From NCBI RefSeq assembly GCF_902506265.1, contig NZ_LR733556.1, positions 827,001 through 891,000 on the forward strand: 64,000 nucleotides of DNA, in the 5' to 3' direction. Source of the DNA: Flavobacterium sp. 9AF (GTDB taxonomy: Bacteria > Bacteroidota > Bacteroidia > Flavobacteriales > Flavobacteriaceae). The notes under the pieces were generated by a model. It saw only the letters and a program-made list of their open reading frames with translations. It ran no database searches and was not told the DNA's origin. This document shows positions 12,105 to 20,969 of this stretch, piece by piece (positions within the stretch are counted from its first letter, which is position 1; every line of letters begins with the position of its first letter). Position numbers and translations under genes: made by a program.

Positions 12105-13022
12105 ATGGGAACAGAAGATAAATTATATAAAAAAATACAACAAGCTGCAGAAAATACTCCTTCAGATACTTTTCCTAGCTTGGAAAAAGTATGGACGCGT
12201 GTTGAAGAAAAATTACAAAACAACAACCTTAAAAAAGAAAAAAACAACTGGAAAAAAATAAGTATTGCAGCTTCCATCATCATTGTTTTTACTGTTCTTT
12301 TCAATCTTAATAAAAAAGAACCTATACAAACAATTGACAAAAATACTATTACACTAACGGATACCTTAAAAAAAGAAGAAATAATCCAAAAAGAAGAAGT
12401 AATGGCATTCTTTTCCGACTCTGTAAAAAAAAGTAAAGAAGACACTTTGGTAGCTTTTCAAAAAAAGAGTATCCCTATAAAATCATTACCTCTTTTAAGC
12501 TTGCAAAAAGACAGTATTTCTTTTCCAGTTGAAGAAGTACAACTTATTACTAACACTAATTCTTTAGGATTTATTTCTGTAACAGATTCTCTTTCAATCC
12601 AACCTAATTATCAATATAATTCCTATTCAGCAACCCTTGGGAACAGAAAAATGGAATATTCTAATTTTTCTGCCAAGGGTATTGCAAATGAAAATCCGAT
12701 TCAAACGATAAAAAAAACAAACCCTTTAGTTATTATTGATGGAAAAGTGGATAGCTTACATCATTTGAAAACATTAGATGCAGAAAATGTCGATTCTATT
12801 TATGTACTAACCAATCCTTTGTATATTATTAATGGAGTAGAATATTCTGAAGCCTCTTTATTCGGACAAAACCCTAATAGTCCTTATAACCCATTGGATA
12901 AACAAAAAATTATTTCAACCACTATTTTATATAAGGAAGAAGGTGAAAAAATATATGGAAAAAAAGGAAAAGAAGGTGTTGTTATTATTACAACTAAAAA
13001 TGGTAAACCTAATCAAAAATAA
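12105..13022 (+). CDS. Putative anti-sigma factor with TonB-plug-like C-terminus
   Basis: A 305-residue protein with a cytoplasmic N-terminus of about 48 residues, one membrane segment (about 49-68, KISIAASIIIVFTVLFNL) and a long periplasmic part. The C-terminal 80 residues (PLYIINGVEYSEASLFG ... KIYGKKGKEGVVIITTKNG) resemble the plug of SusC/FecA-type TonB receptors, where a DGV...IYG.RGANGVVIITTK pattern is usual. Position after an ECF sigma gene and the topology suggest an anti-sigma factor; the plug-like piece could sense an outer-membrane partner. I do not recognise a named family. The sigma gene ends 2 bases upstream and the next gene starts 2 bases downstream, so this is one operon. 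Confidence 0.7.
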   Translation: MGTEDKLYKKIQQAAENTPSDTFPSLEKVWTRVEEKLQNNNLKKEKNNWKKISIAASIIIVFTVLFNLNKKEPIQTIDKNTITLTDTLKKEEIIQKEEVMAFFSDSVKKSKEDTLVAFQKKSIPIKSLPLLSLQKDSISFPVEEVQLITNTNSLGFISVTDSLSIQPNYQYNSYSATLGNRKMEYSNFSAKGIANENPIQTIKKTNPLVIIDGKVDSLHHLKTLDAENVDSIYVLTNPLYIINGVEYSEASLFGQNPNSPYNPLDKQKIISTTILYKEEGEKIYGKKGKEGVVIITTKNGKPNQK

Positions 13023-13024
13023 TT

Positions 13025-14203
13025 ATGAAACATCTTATAACTATCCTAGTATTTTTACTAATGGGAAAATCTTTTGCACAAGATAGCATTACTAAACCAA
13101 CAGTCGTAAAAATTAGATGTCAAGGAACAATCAGTCCAAATTCTGGTCCCTTATACATCATAAATGGACATGTAGCTAATTCCTCTATCATACAAAAAAT
13201 TGAGTCAGAAAACATCGAAAAAATTGACATTTTAAAAGATGAAAAAGCAACTTCTATTTATGGAACTAAAGGGCAAAATGGAGTTATTCTTATTACCACA
13301 AAAAACATTTCTGATAATGAATTAGGAAAACTTTATAAATCTCATGTTCCAGAATTTTTACAAAATACAGGAAAAGAATTTTTACTTTCTGGTACTATCT
13401 TAGATTGTGAAAAACTGAAAATTTCAGAAGTATCTATCACTAATTTAAACACCAAAGAGCAAGTCTCATCTGATTTTGAAGGGAAATTTAAAATAAAGAC
13501 ACATAAAAATGATATTTTACTTTTTGAAAAAGAATCTTATATTTCTCAAAAAATCACTATTAAAAAACAAAAAAACTTAAAGATTTCATTGAAAGCAAAC
13601 CCAAAAAAAGAGATTATTTTATTAAAAAAACCGATACTTTATCTTTATCCTACTCAAGAAACGGAAGTTACGGTACAATTTCATTTTAACGGGACATTAA
13701 AAACTACCTATCCTAAATATGACGAAAACTGGAAAGTAATCGCTTCTCCAAACGGACAATTATATGATACGAAAACCAAACGAACTTACACTTCTCTATT
13801 TTGGGACGGTGAAATTGAACTTTCAAAATCACATTATCAATACAATGAAGGATTTGTAATTGCAAAAGAAAATTTGACGCCCTTCTTAATTGAAAAATTG
13901 GAACATATTGGTTTAAACCATCAGGAAACGAATGATTTTATTCAGTTTTGGTTGCCCATTTTAGAGCAAAATCAATTTAATTTCATTCATTTTTTAGTAA
14001 ATGACGCCTGTAATGAAGTTGCTGTAAATACAGTGCATCCACAACCAGAAACCAGCATTCGAGTGTATATGGAATTTTTTGGTGTAAACCAATTACAACC
14101 GATACCCGAACAAAAATTACCAAAAACAGCACGCAAAGGTTTCACCTTAGTAGAATGGGGCGGAACGGATGTTTCTCAAAAAATTAAAAAAAATGAATTA
14201 TAA
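13025..14203 (+). CDS. Secreted protein with plug-like and carboxypeptidase-like modules
   Basis: A 392-residue exported protein with a signal peptide ending near MGKSFAQ. Residues about 35-95 repeat the plug-like pattern (PLYIINGHVANSS, SIYGTKGQNGVILITTKN); about 115-190 look like a CarboxypepD_reg fold (LSGTILDCEKLKISEVSITNL); the C-terminal half begins KKPILYLYPTQETEVTVQFHF and has WDGEIEL, a conserved but uncharacterised Bacteroidetes extracellular domain. It shares its plug-like segment with the preceding membrane protein, an internal duplication within the operon. A soluble plug without a barrel cannot be a receptor; I infer a signalling or binding role linked to the sigma factor. Confidence 0.7.
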   Translation: MKHLITILVFLLMGKSFAQDSITKPTVVKIRCQGTISPNSGPLYIINGHVANSSIIQKIESENIEKIDILKDEKATSIYGTKGQNGVILITTKNISDNELGKLYKSHVPEFLQNTGKEFLLSGTILDCEKLKISEVSITNLNTKEQVSSDFEGKFKIKTHKNDILLFEKESYISQKITIKKQKNLKISLKANPKKEIILLKKPILYLYPTQETEVTVQFHFNGTLKTTYPKYDENWKVIASPNGQLYDTKTKRTYTSLFWDGEIELSKSHYQYNEGFVIAKENLTPFLIEKLEHIGLNHQETNDFIQFWLPILEQNQFNFIHFLVNDACNEVAVNTVHPQPETSIRVYMEFFGVNQLQPIPEQKLPKTARKGFTLVEWGGTDVSQKIKKNEL

Positions 14204-14540
14204 AATTATTGCTTTTCTGCTTTTCTTTTACTGGCAAACTTTTGCCCAAGAAAAAACAACACAAAAAGAAATAAAAATTGAAGTTAATGCGAAAACAAAA
14301 ACCATCTATATTTTGGGTGGTATTGCTTCTTCGATTACTAAAGAAGATTTAGCCTTTTCAAAAAAATACAATATTCAATATTACGATTTTGGATGTGTAG
14401 CACCTTCAAATTTTGAAAAATATGAAAAGGCAAATGCACAAGTTTTTGAAAATCTTACAGCAAACTTTGGAAAACAGTGGGAAAATGAAATAAAAAACTC
14501 GGCTATGGGTTTTTTAGAATGGAAAAAAAGAAAAAAATAG
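14193..14540 (+). CDS. Small secreted protein, FEKKY-like
   Basis: Starting at ATG 14193 (MNYKIIAFLLFFYWQTFAQE) gives a clear signal peptide and about 90 mature residues. It carries SKKYNIQYYDFGCVAPSN and ends WENEIKNSAMGFLEWKKRKK. The KKYNI.YYDFGC signature resembles short Flavobacterial proteins annotated with a FEKKY domain; the function is unknown. The start overlaps the end of the preceding gene by 11 bases, so translation is probably coupled and the four genes from the sigma factor on form one operon. Confidence 0.65.
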   Translation: MNYKIIAFLLFFYWQTFAQEKTTQKEIKIEVNAKTKTIYILGGIASSITKEDLAFSKKYNIQYYDFGCVAPSNFEKYEKANAQVFENLTANFGKQWENEIKNSAMGFLEWKKRKK

Positions 14541-14584
14541 CTATAAAACTTAAAAATTATTACTTTTAGACTAAATTTAATAAT

Positions 14585-15037
14585 ATGAAAAAAATACTTT
14601 TATTCTTGCTCGTGGTTTTTATTGTCATTCAATTCTTTCAAATTGATAAAACAAACCCACCAGTTGATCAAAAACAAGATTTTATAACGATGTACAAGCC
14701 TGCTGATGAAATCGCATCCAAAATTAAGGCTTCTTGTTACGATTGCCATTCAAACGAAAGTATATATCCTTGGTATTCCAATATTCAACCTGTAGGTTGG
14801 TTTTTAAAGCATCATATTGATGATGGAAAAAAACATCTAAATTTCTCTGAATTTGGAAGTTACTCTCCAAAAAAACAAGCACATAAACTAGAAGAATCAT
14901 ATGAACTTATTGAAAAAGGTGAAATGCCACTTTCGAGCTATACCCTGATTCATAAAGACGCTGTTTTAACAGAAGCAGAACAAGCTACACTTATTGCCTA
15001 TTTTAAAGAAATTGAGAACACTATAAGAACTCAATAA
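14585..15037 (+). CDS. Haem-binding domain protein (c-type, CxxCH)
   Basis: A 150-residue protein with an N-terminal membrane anchor or signal (about 1-19) and the covalent haem motif CYDCH at 51-55, followed by SNESIYPWYSNIQPVGWFLKHHID. This is the pattern of the haem_bd family (PF14376), small periplasmic or membrane-anchored monohaem proteins that often contain the WYS.IQP.GW segment. Electron partner unknown. It lies 44 bases after the FEKKY-like gene and ends before a strong bidirectional terminator, so it may be the last gene of the sigma operon or separately transcribed. Confidence 0.85.
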   Translation: MKKILLFLLVVFIVIQFFQIDKTNPPVDQKQDFITMYKPADEIASKIKASCYDCHSNESIYPWYSNIQPVGWFLKHHIDDGKKHLNFSEFGSYSPKKQAHKLEESYELIEKGEMPLSSYTLIHKDAVLTEAEQATLIAYFKEIENTIRTQ

Positions 15038-15062
15038 ATAGGGGCATTTTTAGGAATAGAAT

Positions 15063-15096
15063 AAAAAAACATCAAGAAAATTCTTGATGTTTTTTT
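15063..15096. terminator. Bidirectional terminator between haem protein and ABC-F gene
   Basis: Perfect 16-bp inverted repeat: AAAAAAACATCAAGAA (15063-15078) and TTCTTGATGTTTTTTT (15081-15096) with a 2-base loop; A and T runs on both sides let it serve both convergent genes. Confidence 0.85.
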
Positions 15097-15138
15097 ATTT
15101 TTAAATAGGTGAAGCAAGAAAATCTTACTTATTTAAAA

Positions 15139-16773
15139 TTACTTCTCTATCTCTTTTAAAGAATCCATTTTTTTGATTTCCAAGAAGCCTTTCAAATCTT
15201 CAAAATGTTCTTTTACTCTTTTATTTCCAAATTCAAATACTTTCGTAGCCAAACCATCTAAGAAATCACGATCGTGGGAAACTAGAATTAAAGTTCCGTC
15301 AAAATCACGTAACGCATCTTTGATAATATCTTTGGTTTTCATATCCAAATGGTTAGAAGGCTCATCCAAGATTAATAAGTTTACCGGTTCTAACAACAAT
15401 TTAATCATAGCCAAACGTGTTTTTTCTCCTCCAGAAAGCACTTTTACTTTCTTTTGAATATCGTCACCTTGGAACATAAAAGCGCCTAAAATATTTTTAA
15501 TTTGGGTACGAATGTCACCCACTGCAATGCGATCAATGGTTTCAAAAATAGTAGCTTCTCCATCTAATAAAGCCGCTTGATTTTGAGCAAAATATCCAAT
15601 TTGAGCGTTATGACCAATTTCCACACTACCACTATCTATACCTATCTCTTTCATTATGGCTTTGATCATGGTCGATTTTCCTTCACCATTTTTACCCACA
15701 AAAGCTACTTTTTGACCTCTTTCGATTACAATATTCGCATCTTTAAAGATCACTTTATCGCCATAACTTTTGTGCAAATCTTTTACCACAACAGGATATT
15801 GACCCGAACGTACCGAAGGTGGGAACTTCAACTTTAAAGCAGAATTATCCACTTCGTCTACTTCTACTAAAACTAGTTTTTCTAGCATACGCACACGCGA
15901 TTGTACTTGTTCTGTTTTAGAAAAAGTCCCTCTAAAACGCTCAATAAAAGCCTGATTCTCAGCAATAAATTTTTGTTGTTCTTCGTATGCTTTTTGTTGG
16001 TGTGCACGACGGTCTTTTCGTAATTCTAAATAATGCGAATATTTCGCTTTATAATCATAAATACGCCCCATGGTTACTTCAATAGTACGGTTCGTAATAT
16101 TGTCCACAAAAGCTCTATCGTGTGAAATTACCATAACCGCTTTGGCTTGGTTTACCAAAAAGTCTTCCAACCATTGAATACTATCCATATCCAAATGATT
16201 TGTAGGCTCATCTAATAAAATTAAATCCGGTTTTCTCAATAGAATTTTTGCAAGTTCAATACGCATTCTCCAACCTCCAGAAAATTCACTTGTAGGTCTG
16301 TCGAAATCTTCTCTAGCAAAACCTAACCCTTTTAAAACTTTTTCAACCTCAGCTTCATAATTGACTTCTTCAATAGCATAAAATTTCTCAGAAAGTTCGG
16401 AAACCTTTTCAATTAACTTCATGTACGCGTCACTTTCGTAATCGGTACGAATGGTTAACTGCTCATTGATGTCATCGATTTCTGCCTTCATTTTAAAAAT
16501 TTCAGCAAAAGCCTTCGAAGTTTCTTCTCTAACCGTACATTGATCATCAGTTAATAAATGCTGCGGCAAATATGCAATAACCGTTTCTTTGGGAGCAGAA
16601 ATAGCTCCTCTAGTCGGTTTATTTTCTCCAGCAACAATTTTTAATAAAGTGGATTTACCGGCTCCATTCTTACCCATTAATGCTATTTTGTCGGTTTCAT
16701 TAATGGCAAAAGTTACTTCACTAAAAAGTGTGGTTCCACCAAATTCTACCGCGATGTCATTTACTGTAATCAT
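15139..16773 (-). CDS. ABC-F family ATPase
   Basis: A soluble 544-residue protein with two ATP-binding cassettes and no membrane segments. The first has GKNGAGKST, the signature FSGGWRMR and LILLDEPTNHLD; the second has GKNGEGKST, LSGGEKTRL and LLILDEPSNHLD. The linker between them is helical and charged (about 235-300). ABC-F proteins bind the ribosomal E site and rescue or regulate translation; the length and short C-terminus fit the YbiT/EttA-like housekeeping groups rather than a clear antibiotic-resistance subtype, but I cannot separate these from the sequence alone. It has its own promoter at 16838-16867, and tandem repeats lie in the leader. Confidence 0.93.
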   Translation of the reverse strand: MITVNDIAVEFGGTTLFSEVTFAINETDKIALMGKNGAGKSTLLKIVAGENKPTRGAISAPKETVIAYLPQHLLTDDQCTVREETSKAFAEIFKMKAEIDDINEQLTIRTDYESDAYMKLIEKVSELSEKFYAIEEVNYEAEVEKVLKGLGFAREDFDRPTSEFSGGWRMRIELAKILLRKPDLILLDEPTNHLDMDSIQWLEDFLVNQAKAVMVISHDRAFVDNITNRTIEVTMGRIYDYKAKYSHYLELRKDRRAHQQKAYEEQQKFIAENQAFIERFRGTFSKTEQVQSRVRMLEKLVLVEVDEVDNSALKLKFPPSVRSGQYPVVVKDLHKSYGDKVIFKDANIVIERGQKVAFVGKNGEGKSTMIKAIMKEIGIDSGSVEIGHNAQIGYFAQNQAALLDGEATIFETIDRIAVGDIRTQIKNILGAFMFQGDDIQKKVKVLSGGEKTRLAMIKLLLEPVNLLILDEPSNHLDMKTKDIIKDALRDFDGTLILVSHDRDFLDGLATKVFEFGNKRVKEHFEDLKGFLEIKKMDSLKEIEK

Positions 16774-16779
16774 TATAAA

Positions 16780-16806
16780 AAAGTTAAAAGTCGAAAGTTA
16801 AAAGTC
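16780..16806. repeat. Two tandem copies of a 14-base unit in the ABC-F leader
   Basis: AAAGTTAAAAGTC occurs at about 16780-16792 and 16794-16806, separated by one base, between the ABC-F promoter and its start codon. A third, partial AAAAG follows. Short intergenic repeats of this style may be slippage products. Confidence 0.7.
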
Positions 16807-16837
16807 AAAAGACAAGTAACTATAATTTTTGAAGGTG

Positions 16838-16867
16838 CAAATATAGAGTATAAAACGAATAACCCAA
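16838..16867 (-). promoter_or_regulatory. Promoter of ABC-F gene
   Basis: On the minus strand TTG (16867-16865), 19-base spacer, TATATTTG (16845-16838): a full match to the Bacteroidetes consensus. Confidence 0.65.
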
Positions 16868-16989
16868 TTCAGAAAAATGAAAAATAGAATTAAAAATACA
16901 AGTTGATAATTTGATTCTTAATTTTTTAGTAATAATTCAATTCCTAACATAAAAATGCTTTGATGAAAACCTTAGAAAACAAAATAGTT

Positions 16990-16997
16990 TAATTTTG
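16990..16997 (+). promoter_or_regulatory. -7 element of MFS gene
   Basis: TAATTTTG matches TAnnTTTG and lies 18 bases before ATG 17016, which supports that start over the TTG at 16995 inside the element itself. Confidence 0.5.
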
Positions 16998-17015
16998 TAT
17001 CACAAAAATAAAGGT

Positions 17016-18239
17016 ATGCCATTAATCGATTATAGTTTTCTTTCTAAAATTTTGCCAAAAGCTAAAATTAAAAAATCTTACACCAAGGCAAAAACTGATT
17101 ATTTATTACGCATTAAGATTGCAATGGCTTTATTTTTCTTTGGAAAAGGTTTTTGTTTTGCGACTTGGGCAAGTAGAATTCCAGATTTAAAAAACACCTT
17201 ACAATTAAATGAAGCGGAACTAGGCACTATTCTTTTCTTTCTTCCAATTGGACAATTAGTTGCCATGCCATTTTCAGGTAGAATTGTAAGCAAATTTGGC
17301 AGTAATGCCGTTACCATTTATGGCACGCTTTTATATGCTTTATTCTTAATCTTTTTAGGATTGGCAAATACGAGTTGGCAATTAGCCTTAGCACTTTTTT
17401 TATTTGGAATTTCTGGTAATGTTTGTAACATTGCCAGTAACACACAAGGAGTGGTTACCCAACAACTATTTGAAAAACCAGTGATGGGCTTTTTTCATGG
17501 CTCTTGGAGTTTGGCTGGTTTTTGTGGTGCATTGGTTTCTTTAGGGGTTATTTATCTTAATCTTTCTCCATTTATACATTTTATTTTGGCTTTTGTTTTT
17601 GTGATGATATTGGTTGTACTAAATGCAAACTATTTGGTAAAAACCAAAATAAAGAAAACAAAAGTTACCGAGAAAAAGCGATTTTTTCAATTTCCAGAAA
17701 AGATATTAGTTTGGCTAGGAGTCATTAGTTTCTGTTGTATGGCTAGTGAAGGTATTATGTTTGATTGGAGCGGTGTCTATTTTAAAGATATTGTTAATGC
17801 TCCAGGCGCTTTGGTTACATTAGGCTATACCAGTTTTATGATTACCATGGCAACAGGTCGCTTTTTAAGTGATGTTTTAGTAAGTAAATATGGTCCGAGA
17901 AAAGTTATTCTTTCCAGTGGAGTTGTTATTACAACAGGTTTATACCTTGCGGTTTTATTCCCCTATTTAATACCTTGTACAATAGCCTTTATGCTAGTAG
18001 GTTTTGGTGTATCCAATGTCGTTCCGATTGTTTTTAATGAGACTGGAAAAATCAAATCGGTTGCCACAGAAACAGCCTTGACCATTATTTCCAGCATTAG
18101 TTTCCTCGGTTTCTTAATTGGTCCACCTTTAATAGGGTATATTGCTGAAGCTACATCCTTACAATATTCTTTTGCAACTGTAGGTGTTTTAGGCATTTTC
18201 ATTACTATTCTAACGTATAAACAAGGGCTCTTTAAATAA
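17016..18239 (+). CDS. MFS transporter
   Basis: A 407-residue integral membrane protein with about 12 hydrophobic segments. The first conserved block KGFCFATWASRIPDLKNTLQLNEAELGTILF and the loop GRIVSKFGSN fit the major facilitator superfamily, in the subgroup annotated as FucP-like or sugar/drug permease in Flavobacteria. Substrate cannot be named. The start at 17016 (MPLIDYSF) follows the promoter element directly. It stands alone, divergent from the ABC-F gene and followed after about 100 bases by a YceI gene with its own promoter. Confidence 0.88.
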   Translation: MPLIDYSFLSKILPKAKIKKSYTKAKTDYLLRIKIAMALFFFGKGFCFATWASRIPDLKNTLQLNEAELGTILFFLPIGQLVAMPFSGRIVSKFGSNAVTIYGTLLYALFLIFLGLANTSWQLALALFLFGISGNVCNIASNTQGVVTQQLFEKPVMGFFHGSWSLAGFCGALVSLGVIYLNLSPFIHFILAFVFVMILVVLNANYLVKTKIKKTKVTEKKRFFQFPEKILVWLGVISFCCMASEGIMFDWSGVYFKDIVNAPGALVTLGYTSFMITMATGRFLSDVLVSKYGPRKVILSSGVVITTGLYLAVLFPYLIPCTIAFMLVGFGVSNVVPIVFNETGKIKSVATETALTIISSISFLGFLIGPPLIGYIAEATSLQYSFATVGVLGIFITILTYKQGLFK

Positions 18240-18274
18240 GTAACACTTTTTAATGTAGGTTTAACAAGACTATC

Positions 18275-18305
18275 TTGTCGCACGATAATTTTCTTCCTAT
18301 CTTTG
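18275..18305 (+). promoter_or_regulatory. Promoter of the YceI lipoprotein gene
   Basis: TTG (18275-18277), 20-base spacer, TATCTTTG (18298-18305). Confidence 0.6.
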
Positions 18306-18365
18306 ATATAGAATTTTAACAAAATCAAACTTATGAAAACGAGGATTTACAAACAACAATTAAAG

Positions 18366-18992
18366 ATGATGAATAAAAAAATAGCTATAGTTACTTTTTC
18401 CTTAGCTTTAGCTTTTACAAGTTGTAAAAAAGAAGATAAACAAGAAGAAACTCCTGTAGAGGAAGTAAAAACAGAAGCAACAAGTGGTTTACAAATTATT
18501 TCAGATTCCACAAAAGTAGGTTGGACTGCTTATAAAACTACTGAAAAAGTAGCTGTTGGTGGGAGTTTCAAACAAATCGAATTGAAAAACACTCAAAATG
18601 GTACTACTCCTGAAAGCGTTTTAGAAGGAGCATCCTTCTCTATTCCTGTGAGTAGTTTGTTTACCAATAATGAAGATAGAGATGCAAAATTAAAAACTAT
18701 TTTCTTCGCGGCATTGAAAAATACCGAAATGATTGGCGGTGCTTTTAATTTTAGAGATGGTAAATGTTTACTAACTTTAACTTTAAATGATGTAACCAAA
18801 CAATTAGAAGTTCCTTATACTTTTGAAAATAAGAAATTTGCCATAGCAACCTCTATTAATTTAGATGATTTTGGTGGACAAGCGGCAATACAAGCTATTA
18901 ATAAAGCTTGTTTTGAATTACACAAAGGAGCAGATGGTGTAAGTAAGACTTGGAGTGAAGTAGCGATAAGCGGTTCGGTTCAATTTGAATAA
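18366..18992 (+). CDS. YceI-family lipoprotein
   Basis: A lipoprotein with signal sequence MMNKKIAIVTFSLALAFTSC and the lipidated Cys before KKEDKQEE, then an acidic linker and a beta-barrel YceI domain (about 48-208) starting LQIISDSTKVGWTAYKTTEKVAVGGSF. YceI proteins form a lipocalin-like barrel that binds isoprenoid or lipid chains in the periplasm. The ATG at 18333 is also in frame and would add 11 residues before the signal; the shorter form has the more typical signal peptide. It ends before a terminator shared with the convergent DEAD-like gene. Confidence 0.85.
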   Translation: MMNKKIAIVTFSLALAFTSCKKEDKQEETPVEEVKTEATSGLQIISDSTKVGWTAYKTTEKVAVGGSFKQIELKNTQNGTTPESVLEGASFSIPVSSLFTNNEDRDAKLKTIFFAALKNTEMIGGAFNFRDGKCLLTLTLNDVTKQLEVPYTFENKKFAIATSINLDDFGGQAAIQAINKACFELHKGADGVSKTWSEVAISGSVQFE

Positions 18993-19014
18993 TTAGGATA
19001 CAACAGTAGTATAG

Positions 19015-19042
19015 AAAAAAGCCAAGCAAATGCTTGGCTTTA
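19015..19042. terminator. Bidirectional terminator
   Basis: AAGCCAAGCA (19019-19028) and TGCTTGGCTT (19031-19040) form a 10-bp stem with a 2-base loop, A-rich on one side and T-rich on the other, between convergent genes. Confidence 0.8.
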
Positions 19043-19062
19043 CTATTTCTATTCATTTTTAG

Positions 19063-19683
19063 CTATTCCATTTCCAAGAAAATTGGTTCACGTTCTTCAT
19101 CGTTTAAAGCTACCGCTTCTACCCTTTCCGTAATTTGAGAACAAAAATACAAGCGTTGACCTTTTTCAATACTTCCAAGCAAACGCAATATTTTATTTTC
19201 ATAACGATTTCTAAGCAATACATCTACATCATCAAAAGCGATAATTTGCAATTTATTAACATTAAATCCAGCTCCTGAGAACATTTCGTTTAAACGATTA
19301 GGTGTCCCAATTAATACATCAATCCCCAATGAAATTTGATTTTTGTCATCATCAAAATCCGTTTTATCATGTGTATAATATAGGCGTAATTTATTGTATT
19401 TATTAAGTTGTTCAAACAATTCGTATAAAGCTAAAACTTGTGGTTTATCTTCCACCATAATTAAAGCTCTAGGTGATTCTTCAAAAGGTTCTTTCAGCTT
19501 ATGAATTATATTTAAAATTAATGCTGTGGTTTTTCCTGAATTTTTATTCCCTTGAATTACTGCATCTACACCACTTTTAATGTAGGAAAAAGTTTCTTCT
19601 TGCAATTCTGTTGCTTCGGTAAAACCATTCTCAATTAAGGCTTTTTGCAGATTAATATTTATCTTTTTTAAATTCATTATCAT
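19063..19683 (-). CDS. Single-domain DEAD-box helicase-like protein
   Basis: A 206-residue protein equal to the first RecA domain of a DEAD-box RNA helicase only. The Q-motif region (GFTEATELQEETFSYI), Walker A-like GNKNSGKTT and the Ib region GTPNRLNEMF are visible. The Walker B box is DDVD (AFDDVDVLL) rather than DEAD, the SAT motif is replaced by CSQ, and the whole second RecA domain is missing. It therefore may bind nucleotide or RNA but is unlikely to unwind. The frame is clean and ends at a terminator, so it looks like a stable short family, not a fresh truncation. It follows the sigma-54 regulator gene by 44 bases. Confidence 0.75.
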   Translation of the reverse strand: MIMNLKKININLQKALIENGFTEATELQEETFSYIKSGVDAVIQGNKNSGKTTALILNIIHKLKEPFEESPRALIMVEDKPQVLALYELFEQLNKYNKLRLYYTHDKTDFDDDKNQISLGIDVLIGTPNRLNEMFSGAGFNVNKLQIIAFDDVDVLLRNRYENKILRLLGSIEKGQRLYFCSQITERVEAVALNDEEREPIFLEME

Positions 19684-19727
19684 TTAGTTTGGGTAAAAGG
19701 ACTTTTATATTTTAGCTTTTACCAAAA

Positions 19728-20891
19728 TTATTTACTAGCAAATAGTTTGACATCTTGTTCCGAAATTTCGTTTCCTCCCAAAATAATTAATCGCTCTACC
19801 ACATTTCTTAATTCTCTAATGTTTCCTGTCCAATCGTATTCTTGCAATAATTTAACAGCCGATTTAGAAAAACTTTTAACACTATTTCCTTGTTCTTGCG
19901 CTATTTTATTTGCGAAATGCTCTAATAACTCAGGTATGTCGTCTCTTCTATCATTTAATGCGGGTACCTTTATTAGAATGACAGCTAAACGATGGTATAA
20001 ATCCTCTCTAAAACGCCCTTCTTCTATTTCTTTTTTTAGATTTTTATTAGTAGCTGCAACCACACGCACATCTACTTTTATATCTTTATCAGCTCCAACT
20101 CTTTGAATTAAATTCTCTTGTAAAGCTCTAAGTACTTTCGCTTGTGCCGGTAAGCTCATGTCACCAATTTCATCTAAGAAAATAGTTCCCCCATTAGCCG
20201 CTTCAAATTTACCCGCTCTATCTTTTACTGCAGAAGTAAAAGCACCTTTAACATGCCCAAACAACTCACTTTCAATCAACTCAGATGGAATAGCGGCACA
20301 ATTTACTTCAATAATGGGCTGGTTTGATCGTTCACTTTTTTCATGTAATTGATGTGCTACTAATTCTTTTCCTGTACCATTAGGTCCGGTAATTAAAACA
20401 CGTGCATCTGTGGGTGCTACCTTATCAATCATGGTACGAATATGGTTGATAGCTTCACTTTGACCTATCATTTCGTAGTTCTTGCTAACCTTCTTCTTTA
20501 GAATTTTATTTTCGACTACTAATTTCTTTTTGTCTAAAGCATTTCGAACTGTATTTAATAATCGGTTTAAATCAGGTGGTTTAGAAATATAATCAAAAGC
20601 GCCTAAACGCATGGTATTTACAGCCGTCTCCAAATCACCATGCCCTGAAATCATAACCATTGGAATTTCTGGCTTTATTTTTTTTACAGCTTCTAATACT
20701 TCTACTCCATCCATTTTTGGCATTTTAATATCGCAAAGTACTAAATCGTAATCGTCATTTTTTATTTTCTCTGTTCCTTGCACTCCATCTTCCGCTTCTT
20801 CCACTTGATAGCTATCATTTTCTTCTGCAAGTATTTTTACTAATACCCTTCTGATAGCTGCTTCGTCTTCAATAACTAATATTTTTGGCAT
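19728..20891 (-). CDS. Sigma-54-dependent response regulator lacking a DNA-binding domain
   Basis: A 387-residue NtrC-family activator. The receiver (1-120) has phosphoacceptor D54 in LVLCDIKMP; the AAA+ domain (about 140-385) has Walker A GPNGTGKE (169-176), the sigma-54 loop as GAFTSA (216-221, usually GAFTGA) and the GGTIFLDEIGDM Walker B. Usual members are 440-480 residues and end in a Fis-type helix-turn-helix; here the chain stops just after the AAA+ lid (RELRNVVERL...VKLFASK). Such proteins can activate RNA polymerase from solution, as known for Helicobacter FlgR. No kinase gene is adjacent. Confidence 0.9.
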   Translation of the reverse strand: MPKILVIEDEAAIRRVLVKILAEENDSYQVEEAEDGVQGTEKIKNDDYDLVLCDIKMPKMDGVEVLEAVKKIKPEIPMVMISGHGDLETAVNTMRLGAFDYISKPPDLNRLLNTVRNALDKKKLVVENKILKKKVSKNYEMIGQSEAINHIRTMIDKVAPTDARVLITGPNGTGKELVAHQLHEKSERSNQPIIEVNCAAIPSELIESELFGHVKGAFTSAVKDRAGKFEAANGGTIFLDEIGDMSLPAQAKVLRALQENLIQRVGADKDIKVDVRVVAATNKNLKKEIEEGRFREDLYHRLAVILIKVPALNDRRDDIPELLEHFANKIAQEQGNSVKSFSKSAVKLLQEYDWTGNIRELRNVVERLIILGGNEISEQDVKLFASK

Positions 20892-20932
20892 ATTGTTGTT
20901 ATAATTAGTAACTTATTTTCTTCTATTGGCTT

Positions 20933-20940
20933 CAAAGTTA
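20933..20940 (-). promoter_or_regulatory. -7 element of the sigma-54 regulator gene
   Basis: TAACTTTG on the minus strand matches TAnnTTTG, 41 bases before the start codon; no -33 partner at normal distance. Confidence 0.4.
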
Positions 20941-20969
20941 AGCAAAAATCCAAACATTTCCTTTTTTAA

